This document shows, one piece after another, positions 1 through 11,565 of a stretch of DNA of 64,000 bases. The notes beneath the pieces are model-generated. The model was given only the letters and a program-made list of their open reading frames with translations. It did not search any database and was not told the origin of the DNA. The DNA lies in the NCBI GenBank assembly GCA_020465985.1, contig JAANYP010002344.1, forward strand, positions 310,001 to 374,000, given 5' to 3'. The stretch is from Centrapalus pauciflorus (Eukaryota; Streptophyta; Magnoliopsida; Asterales; Asteraceae). Within the stretch, counting starts at the first letter, position 1; every line of letters begins with the position of its first letter. A program made the position numbers and the translations under genes.

Positions 1-166
1 AGGAAGTGTAGAATATATTTACGGATTGCAAAACACTTTCAGATTGAAGTATTTCGATGGTACAATCGAAATCCTAATCGGATAAAACTCAGAAAAAATG
101 AACAGAGAATATAGAGTGTTTCTGATTTCTTGTACCGTACTGAAATGACCAAAAACGACGGGTAAT

Positions 167-324
167 AAATTCGGATTCAACCGAATTTCGGGTCCAATTC
201 GGATTCATCCAAATTTCGGGTCCAATTCAGATTCAACCGAATTTCGCATCAAATTTCATAAAGCTACATTAGTCGAAATAAAAAATCCAATGTAAAAAAT
301 CAAAATTCAACCGAATTTCGAATC
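167..324. repeat. 28-bp tandem repeat, degenerate
   Basis: Units start at about 167, 197 and 225, with a partial unit near 302. Each carries the core AATTCGGATTCAACCGAATT followed by TCGGGTCC or a variant. The core holds the self-complementary pair ATTCGG/CCGAAT. Probably debris of a transposon LTR or subterminal region; the family is unknown. Confidence 0.6.
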
Positions 325-337
325 CATCTCGACCCCA

Positions 338-420
338 GCTAAGGGGCTCTGCCCCTTAGACCCCGCCACAAGGGGCTGCCGCCCCTGGAACCCGCTATTG
401 GGGGCGCTACCTCCGAACCC
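338..420. repeat. GC-rich patch with short inverted repeats
   Basis: This stretch stands out from its AT-rich surroundings. It has AAGGGGC..GCCCCTT and further GGGGC/GCCCC pairs in quick succession, so it could form several small stem-loops. Such patches occur in plant retroelement non-coding regions. No function can be read from the sequence. Confidence 0.4.
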
Positions 421-940
421 CTGATAATTAATCTTAAACAATGTTGAACAAGTGTGCACTCCGCACCAACCCAACTTGTTCAATATTTAATAAGATTATT
501 TTGGTCAAACAAGTTCATCCCATTACACTAATTAAATCATATTGGTGATAATTCACCAATAGGAAGCATTGTAAGAACAAGATTAACGATACTTGAATTA
601 AAACCTAATAATGTTCTTATATTATAAATTCCATATCTTCCCTTTCAACTAAATATCATAGTTGCTTGATTCACCATCATTAGGGGACACATAACCTTCA
701 AATGAATCTTCGGTGCCATAAGCAAACAAGTGCACTCCATATTACAGATATAATGAAATTGATTAAAATGAACTATTGAAGTAACGTACATGTTTAATTA
801 CAAAACAAATTAAAATTGAAACTATTTGTGTATTCGATACGGATTCAATGATTTAAACAAAAATTATGTTTAATTACAAAACAAATCGATTTTTACACAT
901 AAAACAAAACAAACATACTGAAACATACCTAAAATTAGGA

Positions 941-949
941 TATATAAAA
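941..949 (+). promoter_or_regulatory. TATA-box-like element upstream of the WAT1 palindrome
   Basis: TATATAAAA lies about 30 bp upstream of a pyrimidine-rich stretch (about 975-1100) rich in TTCCCTCTT and CTTCTTCTC, as in many plant 5' leaders. In AT-rich DNA a TATA motif is weak evidence by itself. The adjacent CT-rich leader and the possible splice donor at 1213 make a promoter plausible but unproven. Confidence 0.3.
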
Positions 950-974
950 CGATTAGAATGAACCCCCCATGTGA

Positions 975-1381
975 TGGCATGTGCTGTGTCTTTCCCTCTT
1001 AACCCCACCACCTTCCCTCTTCTTCTCTTTTGAGAAAAAACAAATAAATAAAGCCATCAACTCCATTCTCATTCTCCCTCTTTCATCTTAATTCCTATTC
1101 AACGATTTCAATCTTCTTCTTCAACCAACAATCCTTGAAAGTTTTTATTAAATCTCAGAGAACTTTATTGTTCCCATGAATCTTGAAATATAGAAGATTT
1201 ATTTCTAAAAAAGGTACATTTAATTCAATTACATTGTGAAGTTATTGAAGCTTTTGGTGTGTCCTTGAATGGTGGTATATTTTGCAATTTTATAGTTCTC
1301 AAAAGGAGCTTAATTAGGATCTTGGTGTTATCGGTCGAATGTGTTTTAATTTGTTTGGTTTTCTTGTTAATTAATATTCAG
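975..1381 (+). other. Possible CT-rich 5' leader exon plus intron
   Basis: From about 975 to 1212 the plus strand is pyrimidine-rich and lacks a long frame, as expected of a 5' untranslated leader. It ends in AAAAAG followed by GTACAT at 1213, a fair splice donor. The next stretch ends in TTAATATTCAG at 1381, a good acceptor directly in front of WAT1-like coding sequence. The N-terminal half of a WAT1 protein is missing here. So this is either a new leader joined to 3' exons or a decayed 5' part of the gene. Confidence 0.3.
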
Positions 1382-2350
1382 GATTGAAAGCTTGCGTTGG
1401 AAGACAAATGGTGGTGCAGCAAAGGTTACGGGGACTGTTTGTTGATGGAGGTATGTTGTTGACTTTTTACTAGGGAGTTGACCTTTACTTGTTGAAGACT
1501 AATGTTGACTTTTTATATGGTCAACAACATCAAGTAGGTGGTGAATATCAACCCTCCAGTAATAATAATAATAATAATAATAGAGTCGTTGGTTTTTTTT
1601 ATCAGCCATTGCAGTTATTCAACCATCCAGGTTAGTTAACTAATTAAGATGATATATAATTAATTAACGTATATAGATGCATGAATGCATTTTAAAAAAT
1701 AATACACATACTTGCATGTGTACGTACGTTATTATTTGAAAAGACAAATATGGTCAAAAAATATACCCGTGTCCGTAGTATTCAGTCACTGCTCTCACAT
1801 CGACATCGGGTGTCATTCAAGCGGTCGTATTTGAGTTGTGCACCGAAAGACATTGGCACGAATAGAAGTTTGGTTGGAATGTTAAGCTTCTAACATCGGT
1901 TTATTCGGTATACATGTATAAAAAAAACAAATGATTACTTACTTATTAAATCTGTAGAATTAATATATGCATCATAACGAATATTGTTAATTAGGGTACA
2001 CTGGCATCTGGAGTGATGTATAGGTTTATGACATGGTGTGTGCAAATGAGAGGCCCATTATTTGTATCAACATTCAATCCTTTAATGTTCGTTCTTGTGG
2101 CTATCGCTGGATCTTTATTCTTGAATGAAACCTTACACTTAGGAAGGTATGTTAATTCTTCATTTTTTTTGTCTACATCAAAAATGTTGTTTTATACATG
2201 AAAAATGTTTAGAAAAAAAGTTGAAGTACTGAATTTTGTCTTTATTGCAGTGTGTTGGGTGCGATATTGATAATTTTGGGAGTTTATGTTGTATTATGGG
2301 GAAAAGGCAAAGAGGTGAAGAAGATGGCTCAATTGTGCCCAGTAAAATAA
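1382..2350 (+). pseudogene. WAT1-related (EamA/UMAMIT) transporter pseudogene, plus-strand copy
   Basis: WAT1-related proteins are plant membrane transporters with about ten helices and two EamA domains. Four C-terminal exons can be read here: 1382-1630, 1779-1907, 1995-2146 and 2251-2350, with GT/AG borders at the intron edges. Diagnostic family strings include KVTGTV, CVQMRGPLFVS, FNPLMFVLVAIAGSLFLNE and VVLWGKGKEVKKMAQL. Lesions: a frameshift near 1435, TAG within FY-*-G near 1471, and TAG where Trp is expected in HE-*-KFGWN near 1862. The frame stops at 2348. An (AAT)n tract (1560-1581) encodes an Asn run. The N-terminal half of the family protein is absent. This is a decayed fragment, not a working gene; the family call is secure. 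Confidence 0.85.
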
Positions 2351-2588
2351 TCAAGTGTGGGAACGGGTGATGGTGAATCAGAACGTTGGAGCATTGGTGG
2401 TGTTGGTGATAATGAATCAAAATAGTCAAGTGTGCAAAGTGGCAATGGAGAAGCTAGACGTATTGAGGTTGCAACTTCATCGGATTAGTTAAAAATAATG
2501 TTGAAGTATAAACTACAATAGACAGATCGAGAGATAGAAGGTTATGTTGTTCTATCATTACAACGAGGAATATGATGCGAGAGTTTCA
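1404..2588 (+). repeat. Left arm of 2.4-kb WAT1 inverted repeat
   Basis: This arm pairs with 2617-3798 on the opposite strand, with only 28 bases (2589-2616) between them. The inner ends are GAGAGTTT (2581-2588) and AAACTCTC (2617-2624); the outer ends are ACAAATGG and CCACTTGT. The match runs through exons and introns alike, so the duplication was at DNA level and not through an mRNA copy. The arms differ by scattered substitutions and small indels. Confidence 0.9.
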
Positions 2589-2616
2589 AATTTTCTTTCG
2601 ATAAGAGAATGACAAA

Positions 2617-3798
2617 ACTCTCACTTCATATCCCTCGTTGTAATGATACAACACCGTAACTTGTGTCTTGATCCGTTTATTGTTTATTGTAGTTTATACT
2701 TAAACATTATCTTTAACTAATCCGATGAAGTTACAAACTCAATACGTCTAGCTTCTCCATTGCCACTACTTTGCACACTTGACTGTTTTGATTCATTATC
2801 GCCAACACCACCAATGCTCCAACACCTGGTTCACCATCATCCGTTCCCACACTTGATTCTTTTACCGGACACAATTGAGCCATCTTCTTCACCTCTTTGC
2901 CTTTGCCCCATAATACATCATAAAGTCCAAAAATTATCAATATCGCACCCAACACACCGAAATAAAAACAAAATTCACTACTTAAACCTTTTTTCTAAAC
3001 ATTTTTCATATATAAAACAACATTTTTGATGTAGACAAAAAATGAAGAATTAACATACCTTCCTAAGTGTAGGGTTTCATTCAAGAATAAAGATCAAGCG
3101 ATAGCCTTGAGAACGAGCATTAAAGGATTGAATGCCGATACAAATAACGGGCCTCTCATTTGCACACACCATGTGATAAACGTATACATCACTCTAGATG
3201 CGAGCGTGCCCTAATTAACAATATTCGTTGTGATGCATATATTAATTCAACAAATTTAACAAGTAGTCATTTGTTTTTTTATACATGCATACCGAATAAA
3301 CCTCTGTTAGAAGCTTAACATTCCAACCAAGCTTCCATTCGTGACAATGTCTTTCGGTGCACAACCCAAATACGACCGCTTAAATGGCACCCGATGTCGA
3401 TGCGAGAGCAGTGACTGAATAGGGACACGGCTATTTTTTGACCATATTTGTCTTTTCAAAATAACAACGTACGTACACATGCAAGTATATATCTTAATTT
3501 TAAAATGCATGCATGCATCATTATAAGTTAATTAATTATATATTATCTTAATTAATTAACTAACCTGGATGATTAACGACAATGGCTAATAAAGAACCAA
3601 CGACTCTATTATTATTATCATTATTATATTATTACTTGAAAGTTGATATATATTCACCACCTACGTGATGTTGTTGACCATGTAAAAAGTCAACATTAGT
3701 CTTCCACAAGTAAAGGTTAACTCCCTTGTAAAAAGTCAACAGCACAGCTCCATCAACCCTAATACAGTCCTCGTAACCTTTGCTGCACCACCACTTGT
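2617..3798 (-). repeat. Right arm of 2.4-kb WAT1 inverted repeat
   Basis: This is the inverted partner of 1404-2588. It ends on the outside at the position matching 1404, inside the first readable exon, whereas the plus copy continues 22 bp further to a splice acceptor. The right arm is therefore most simply the truncated, inverted duplicate and the left copy the original. Confidence 0.9.
2731..3798 (-). pseudogene. WAT1-related transporter pseudogene, inverted copy
   Basis: Same gene fragment as the plus copy, read on the minus strand. The last exon (about 2955 down to 2731) is open through VVLWGKGKEVKKMAQL or its equivalent. It reads past the stop of the other copy into a tail ending near 2731. 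The GTLAS..CVQMRGPLFVS exon lies at about 3058-3210 and has TGA in place of Gly in the string AIAGSLFLNE. The SVTAL exon (about 3290-3410) has TAA in place of Gln but keeps the Trp lost in the other copy. The first exon keeps LLTFYKG, where the plus copy has a stop. The two copies were thus disabled at different sites. Confidence 0.85.
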
Positions 3799-5228
3799 TT
3801 CGATTTAGACCACAGATATTGAAAAATATGTGAAGTTTTCGTTTGTTTCGGTTTGGTTGTATAGAAGTACCATACTAAATTGAATTATCATATAAATATT
3901 TCAACTTAAAATTTGATTCTTTTTTAAAAGAACTTATTACTATCTTATCTATATATTTATGGTTTTTGTTTTACTTCTTTTTTAGTAATGATTCCAATTT
4001 ACTTTTTGTATTGTTTTTTATATCATAGAACTTACTCGTTGTTGAATTTAGGCAATACTCGTTTTGGAAAAATGTCTATAAGAACTTAAAAAGAAAACAA
4101 ACAAGTGAAATTAAAGTAGGAGGTATTTTTCATCCACAACTGAAATTTAATGGCATCCTCTAGATGTTAGAAAATTTAAATAATTTGGTTACTCTTTTTC
4201 AAAGTAGAATTACCAGTTTCCAAGAATAAAATTTTAAAGAAGAGCTAAACATTTATTTAAACGTTTGAAGTGAACAATAACACATTATACTTCTATTATA
4301 TCCAAGATATATAACAATTACGTAGTAGATCTTAGTCCACAATAATGAGGAATTTAACCAAGTAAGCAACCTTTTAAAATTGAGAAAAGTAACATATATA
4401 CATCAAATATGGAGTTTTTAGAAGAAAAAAAAAAGGAAAAAGAACAGTCAAAATGTTCCAAGATAGTGCATGAGAATTAATATTGTTATAGATTATACTT
4501 TGTCAAACAAAATCCAATTGATTTTTTTTTTAATTTTGTAACGGGAGAATGAAAATTAATGGAATATAGATACAATACCGGGAAACCAGTGATGAAATTT
4601 GATAATTTAGGACAAGTGACTTTTGAAAAAACATACCATTAGATCCATGTCTTTAGCATCTCAACAGACGGTTTCTGGGTCACTAACTTTGTCAAAAACC
4701 ATTAAAACAGCCTGCAAAAACAAACGAAATGGCATGCCCATGAAATTAATACTTACATTCGAGTGACAAGCATTTTACACCATAAAACTAATGTAGAACG
4801 AACCAAAGTTATCACATAGTGACATGTTCTTTAGAGAAACACATTAAGACTATATAGTCGATCACTATCCATGACAATTATTGAGCTACTTTCTTCATAC
4901 ATGACTGCAACATAAAGAAACTCGACCTTTGTAGTGTTAATTGAGATGAAAAAGGGTAGTGGTTTCGAAGAAACCAAGACGGACCATGATATTTCCAGTA
5001 TTTATCACCGCTTACCCCATAGCATATGTTACTATCTATTGTGCAACCTTAAGAACAAAATATTCACACAGATAACAGTGTTTTTGACAAGCGACAACAG
5101 AAAACAATTAACACACCAAATAAATTTCATCAGGCAAAACAACTCAATTCCTTCCCATCTCAACGCTTATAATAATTTCTAAGTTCAATCCTTATCAAAC
5201 AAACCAATATTTCCTAGAATTTAAAGGT
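3799..5228. other. AT-rich stretch without recognisable features
   Basis: No protein similarity, RNA gene or clear repeat is visible. A frame of about 80 codons near 4934-5182 has no family resemblance and looks like chance. Confidence 0.5.
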
Positions 5229-5583
5229 CAAACTGAAACACCCCGTTCTAATAACGCGGCGCTTTTATTGTAATCTGCTACATGAACCTCAAATTCAGAG
5301 TACGCTAAATAAATTATCTAGTTATTATACCCAAATCGAAATTCTAGGGATCTACCCATCCCAATTACAAATTCAGAATATTTACAAATTTTGCGAAAGT
5401 CTATCTGATACCACGAGTCCTCAAACTCTTGACCCTGAAGCTGGTGCTTTGCCCTTATCAGCTAAACCTGAAACATTGCCCCCCCACAACCGGGGTAAGT
5501 CGTCGCCTAGCGAGTAACAGATTTAATAGCACAAATAAACATGAATAACATGAATGATACAAGTATCGACCCAAAGTCAACAT

Positions 5584-5680
5584 GTGTAGCACCCGGGCTT
5601 CCCAGCAGTGCATCCACGAATAGGTTGTCTGTGTAGCATCCGGCTTTCCCAGCAATGCATACACAGTAACACAGCTTGCG
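5584..5680. repeat. Two-copy ~48-bp tandem repeat within solo LTR
   Basis: GTGTAGCAYCCGG..TTCCCAGCARTGCAT occurs twice in direct order, at 5584-5631 and 5632-5680. It is part of the LTR non-coding sequence. Confidence 0.6.
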
Positions 5681-6986
5681 GCACTCCCGACTTACAGCGT
5701 ATAAAGAATAACATGCAGCCACACATGCATGCAATCAACACATAAATACACAGTATGCATACCGATGAATAAAGGTTCTCATATAATAGCTCATGGTGAT
5801 GAAATGAATAAACGATATACAGTTTAGCATGGCAATGAAGCCATAAGCATGGCAAGAGAAATGAAACAGATATCCCGTATAAACATATTAAAATGATCAT
5901 TCGTGAAATTAGATCAATTACTCACAGTGCTCGCAAATCCGTACTCGTCAAACGACAACTTAATATCCACTGAAAGCACTACCAAGAGTCACACATCTCA
6001 ACTGAACCACTAGAGTCCTGATATAAAAGTATATTGCCTATTTATCAATATCATTAACTTTATAATTTAAAATGTCCAATATCTAATTCCATTTATTAAT
6101 TTAATATTTTAGTGACTAATTCGATGTACTTCTATTTATTAGTTGTTATGTTAACAACCGACGTCTATAAGTTTCAACTTAATTCAATTTATTGACGATA
6201 TAATAATCATTCTATAACGAATTTAGAAAAAAATATATCGATAAATTTTATAATTTTACCGATCAATAGATCAATTGCCAAATTCATTTAAGTTAATCCA
6301 ACGAAATCCTATTAATACCCTAATTTTTTTTAAATTATATAGATCCAAAAGGGATACTCCATAACTTAACCCAACTAACTTTGAATATCCATTTGAACTA
6401 ATTAATGTTCTAGCCCAAAATTATTTGATTAAATTCCAAATCACTTTTTATTAAAACTCTTTAAACTTGCATTAATCTCATTTCTAATAATTAATTCTAT
6501 ACGACTTCAACCCACATTTAATCTAATAATTAACAACCCAAAATAAATAACCAACACCATTAACTTAGCTTGATAGCCTAAAAATCAAATCAACCTAAAC
6601 CCAATTATTTAATTTTTAAATTAAGAAAACTCAACCAAACACAAATTGTAATCAACCCATTAAAAGAATAAAATAACTCTTATTTTTATCAACTAACCCA
6701 CAAAATAATAACATGACAGCAGCCCAATTAAATTCAAAACCCAATTAAATTAGAAAAAGGTCAACAACATTTTTTTTGTTTAACCTAATTGAATTAAAAG
6801 AAATAAAATAATAAAATAAAAGAAAAGAAAGGTCCATGTCTCCTTCTTTCATCTGCTACAAAGAGAAGGAAACACAAGAAGGAAAAGAAAAGGTGAGCGT
6901 CGATGGGCACCGGATCAGGGGGAAACAGAGCCGGCCAAGGCATTTTCCGGCGCTGTTCGCACCTCCACACAACACAAAACACTCTG

Positions 6987-6991
<5 letters not shown>

Positions 6992-7034
<43 letters not shown>
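6992..7034. repeat. (CT)n microsatellite
   Basis: An almost pure CT run of about 43 bases. It is embedded in a locally GC-richer segment (about 6890-7110) of the solo LTR. That segment may be the LTR's transcribed leader region, but this is not shown. Confidence 0.95.
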
Positions 7035-7036
<2 letters not shown>

Positions 7037-7605
7037 GTGCGGTCGCAGACAGAACCGCCGCCGGTGGCCACCGCCACCGCTGAAACTCGCCGGCCGGAAC
7101 TCTCAAATCCGAATTTCTTATTCAAATAATCATTCAAATCTGATTTCTAATCACATTTCTATTAATTTTATGTATATTACCCATTAAAACCACCATTGTT
7201 GCCCTTGAAGCTTTTAAAACAAGAAAAAAAATGAAGGTGATGATAATAAATGTTGTTGGCTACTCATTTTCAATTTAGTAAACTATATTTATACTCATTT
7301 ATGGATTCTAACATTGATCAAAGAACTATATACGGAATTAAAATTAAATTTATGATGGTGATATTACCTCACTATTCAAGGATGATGTTCATGAGATGTG
7401 GTTGATGTTGCTGAGTTCTTGCTACTTGATTTCTTTCCCAACCTCAAAAATCAAAGGAAAAATGTCCAGCCTTGAGTGTGTATGTGTGTGTTTTGTTTTT
7501 ATTTTTTTTATATATTATAAAAAAATAAGATGATGAAATATTGAATGGGTATATATGGATATGATAGCATGATGATGATGGTGAAAAGAAGACAAAAAAA
7601 AAAAG

Positions 7606-7899
7606 AGTAAATTACAAAAATGGTCCCCGTGGTTTGTGTAAAATTACGGAAATGGTCCCTCAACTTTTAAAGTTGCAGTGGTGGTCCCTCAAATCACATT
7701 TTACTTGCAGAAAAGGTCCCTCTATGTCAGAACTTTTTAAAAATGATGATTTTGCCCTTTTATTAATTACAAGTTTAGTCCCTCAACTATTTAATTTAAT
7801 TTCACTTTTGGTCCTTTTCCTTAAACTTTTAAATTTTGATTTTAAATTTAAAATATTGATTTAACAAATTATTATTTAAATCTTTATATTATTATTATA

Positions 7900-7931
<32 letters not shown>

Positions 7932-8371
7932 CCTATTTATTTTTTAAAAATAAATTTGAATTTATTTATTAACATTATTTTTATTACTTGAATTTATAAG
8001 TAGCGTATTTTTTATGTATTCAATTTTTTAAAAAAAACTATTTAACCCATGGATCTAGCTTGATTAATTTTTTAATGATCAATTGAGTTAAATGACAATG
8101 GTATGTAACCTTAACCCTTAATATTTAATAGTAATATTATGATAAAATAAAATAGAGAGTACGTTATTATGTCATATACCTATATAGATATAATATATGA
8201 TATATATAAATATATTATATATATATATATATATCTATATATATATTATATATCTTGATATAGTCTGATCATAGTTATTAGTTCTAACATTTTGGTTTTT
8301 ACTTTTTATTTCCTAATTTGTATATATTTAGTCGATACAATTCGAAATTTTAATTTTACATAATATATAAT

Positions 8372-8434
<63 letters not shown>

Positions 8435-9791
8435 TATATTAAGTTATTTAGATATATAGATAAGATATATAAGATATAATTTTGAATTTACTTAAATTTT
8501 GATTTATATTTACTAATTCATTACCTTTTGATTTAAATTTACTAATTTATTGTTTTTGATTTAATATTTTTAAGCCAATATGTTTTTATTTAAATTTATT
8601 ATTTTATTTGGTTGGTTTAAAAAAATGCCTTACAATTTATTAAATTTAAAAATAAATAATTTTACAAATCATTTTATAAATAAACAAATAATATATTTTT
8701 TTAATTAGACTTATAGATAAAGTACATATAAGATATAATTTGAATGTAGATTTCAATCTTATCTATTTATTATTATTTAAAGATGTAAGAAATAAGATAT
8801 TGTATTTATATTCTATATATATATTAATCTTTATAGATATTAGAAATAATGAATTATATTATTTTAGTTTATTTTATTTTATTTACAATAATATATTTTG
8901 TTACGATAATATGTTTTGATTTAATTTTAGTACTTTATTTTTCTAATTTTAATATTTTGTTATGCCAATAAGTTTTGATTTTAATATATTATTTTAATCT
9001 CTTTGATTTACAAGTTTATACATTAATATATTTTATTCGTTTTTACTTAAATATTTTAATTTTCACTTAAGTATTAACGTAGAAAAATTTTAAATCAAAA
9101 CAAATAAAATAATAAATTGAAATCAAAACATACCGGCATAACAAGATATTTAATTTCAAACAAATAAAATAATAAATTTATATAAAAACATATTAGCGTA
9201 ACAAAATATTTAAATAATAAATAAAAAATTTAGCAAACTTAAATCAAAACGTAATGAGTTAGTAAATTTAAATCAAAATCTACACAAATTTAAAATTTAT
9301 AAAAAGTAATGAATAGCTTGATGGGAAACTATAAATAATAAAATTATACAAATAGTTTAACCACTAAAATATAAATAAATAAAACTTTAATAAATAAACT
9401 AAATACATAAAAAAAATGCATAACTTAACTAATTAAGTATATATATATAAACATAATTTTTAGTAAAGAAATATAGATTTATTTTACAAAATAAATAGGA
9501 ATAATTAATATAAATAATAATATAATTAATAATGAATCAAATCATAATTTATTAAATTAACTTTTCAAATTTAAAATCAAAAATGAAAAAGTAAGAAAAG
9601 GGACCAAAATGGAAATTACCAAACTTGTAATTGAAAAAAGGGCAAAATCGTTATTTTTAAAAATTTTAGTAACAGAAGGACCAATTCTGCAAGTAAAAAG
9701 TGGTTTGAGGGACCGCCACTGCAACTTTGAAAGTTGAGGGACCGTTTCCATAATTTTGAACAAACCACAGGGACCATTTCTGTAATTTACT
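7606..9791. mobile_element. Non-autonomous fold-back / Mutator-like element with long TIRs
   Basis: It begins AGTAAATTACAAAAATGGTC and ends with the inverted equivalent at 9791. The terminal inverted repeats run some 260 bp (7606-7870 against 9535-9791) and hold repeated GGTCCCTCAA blocks. Similarity between the arms continues inwards: blocks around 8500-8630 match the inverse of about 9110-9290. The whole element is thus an imperfect palindrome. A-rich 9-bp flanks (7597-7605, 9792-9800) agree at 8 of 9 positions, which fits a Mutator-type TSD but is weak because they are poly-A. No transposase is encoded. It is inserted in the solo LTR. Confidence 0.7.
8376..8428. repeat. (TA)n microsatellite
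   Basis: A pure TA run inside the AT-rich interior of the fold-back element. Confidence 0.95.
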
Positions 9792-9883
9792 AAAAAAAAT
9801 GATGTCCTCATGGAATAAACAACCCCACACTCACATTTTGTTTTTCTCTCCTTTCTCACAATTTGGTTAGTTTTTTTCTAAAT

Positions 9884-10033
<150 letters not shown>

Positions 10034-10210
10034 TGTTTACATATAATCGTTTCTTAATTAAATTCATAATTCTTAAGGCTATAAAATTCAACATGTAAAT
10101 GTCGACAATTCGAATTTGATAATTTATATCTTATTTTTTAAAATAAAATAATTGAACTAAACGACTCAAAATTAATTAATTACCTTGAAATTAGCGGATG
10201 TTACACAAAC

Positions 10211-11441
10211 TTCATATTTGAAAGAATTAAGCTTCATAATTTGTAGCAAGTCAGCAACCCAATACCAAAGCATCTAAATGTGAAAGGAAAGACCTCTTGT
10301 ATACAATTAAAGGGATAACAACATAAATACCATGCACCGAAAATTGTTTCTCAAAATTTTTATACGAAACTAACAAATAATCAATAGTGGGACATAAAAA
10401 TGAACAAATTGTTGAGATTATAGACATTGGTGTGTATATACATGGTCTTTCTATAATACCCACCAAAAGATCTCAAATTACAAGTGTATATATAAAACTT
10501 AACTCATTGTTGACAAATAGTCAAGCACTTGATGCACGTATTCCATGCATGAATAAAAGGGCATAGAAATTACACAACATTAATTTAAGCACTCATAAAA
10601 GAAGTTTTACATGATACTTTCCCGTGATTGTGCAACTTTAAATTACGATGGATATGAGACTTTGATGAGGGCTCTTTTTATTTAACAAATAAACCAAACC
10701 CAATTAGTAAAAAGACAATGAAACACATATTAACAAATAAAAAATAACTATTGGAAAAACCCTATAGGTAGTAGTGCTAAAAGTGATAATCCATCAATAA
10801 GCCTTGCTTATAAATGATATACCACATTGAAGGATTTTATATGAAAATATCAAGAATGTTTCTTTGAATAAATAATGGTGGTGTATCTATGAATAAAGGA
10901 TTTTATATCATACTCCTCCTGATGCCACTATTCATCATACTAAAAGTTAAAAGAAATTTCTTCTCAATGAAAACTTAACTCTATTAAATCAACTTAATTA
11001 ATAGTATGTTTCACCAAATAGAAAACAACATCACATTCTACTTTAGGATGTCAAGGAGGCCCTCACTGTCACAATCACGAGCATTTGCTCTAGCTACAAG
11101 TGAGACAAAAATAAACAATAGTTCCATACTTCTCTGTGGTCTACATACCTATATACACATAAAGAGTCCCTTTTGTCTAATGCCAAAATATTGTGCTAAC
11201 CACATAGACACACACTGGTCTTACATATATAAATATAAAATGCTACTGTTGATGTGCTTGATCCGAGACCTAGCCATTTGCTAAGTCTCGAAGTCTATAT
11301 GCATTAACATACCACACTTAACTTTTCTATGCATGAATATATGTATTTTACTGGTTGCTGCCGCTCTGTTTTAACATTGATCAGGGGCTGCTGCTGTGAG
11401 TTACCACTACTGTTGACTTTTTTTTTCCATTTCCAGCCTCC

Positions 11442-11442
<1 letters not shown>
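10211..11442. other. AT-rich intergenic DNA, nothing recognised
   Basis: Short frames only, with no recognisable domains. The stretch 11004-11170 looks transcript-like in composition but matches no family I know. Confidence 0.4.

Positions 11443-11490
<48 letters not shown>
11443..11490. repeat. (AC)n microsatellite
   Basis: A run of about 24 AC repeats on the plus strand, directly followed by the hairpin at 11496. Confidence 0.95.
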
Positions 11491-11492
<2 letters not shown>

Positions 11493-11495
11493 CTA

Positions 11496-11565
11496 CTCCG
11501 AGACTTACCAAGTCTCGGAGTCTTTTATACAGACACACAGGTAAGTCTCGGAGTCTTTTATACAA
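11496..11565. repeat. Perfect short hairpin plus direct repeat
   Basis: CTCCGAGACTT (11496-11506), a 3-base loop ACC, and AAGTCTCGGAG (11510-11520) form a perfect 11-bp stem. The right half, AAGTCTCGGAGTCTTTTATA, is repeated directly about 33 bp later with little change. A diverged relative (CTAAGTCTCGAAGTCTATAT) lies near 11281. The origin is unknown. Confidence 0.7.

Larger units (their letters stand above)
1..940. other. AT-rich intergenic DNA, no gene recognised
   Basis: No open frame of interest and no recognisable protein in either strand. The only structured parts are a short tandem repeat (167-324) and a GC-rich patch of short self-complementary blocks (about 340-420), listed separately. 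The rest is low-complexity AT-rich sequence typical of decayed plant repeats; I cannot assign it to a family. Confidence 0.6.

Noticed and set aside
2760..3029. Plus-strand frame of 89 codons opposite the inverted WAT1 copy
   Set aside because: It is the antisense shadow of the WAT1 last exon; the minus strand holds the family motifs.
6836..7187. Overlapping frames on both strands around the (CT)n run
   Set aside because: Ser-Leu and Arg-Glu repeats come from the microsatellite; no family resemblance, and the stretch lies inside a solo LTR.
7201..7480. Possible host exon with G/T-rich coding look
   Set aside because: No frame or splice pattern gives a recognisable protein, and the stretch lies inside the CAAAC-bounded solo LTR.
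11329..11544. Plus-strand frame with His-Thr repeats
   Set aside because: Driven by (AC)n; no domain.
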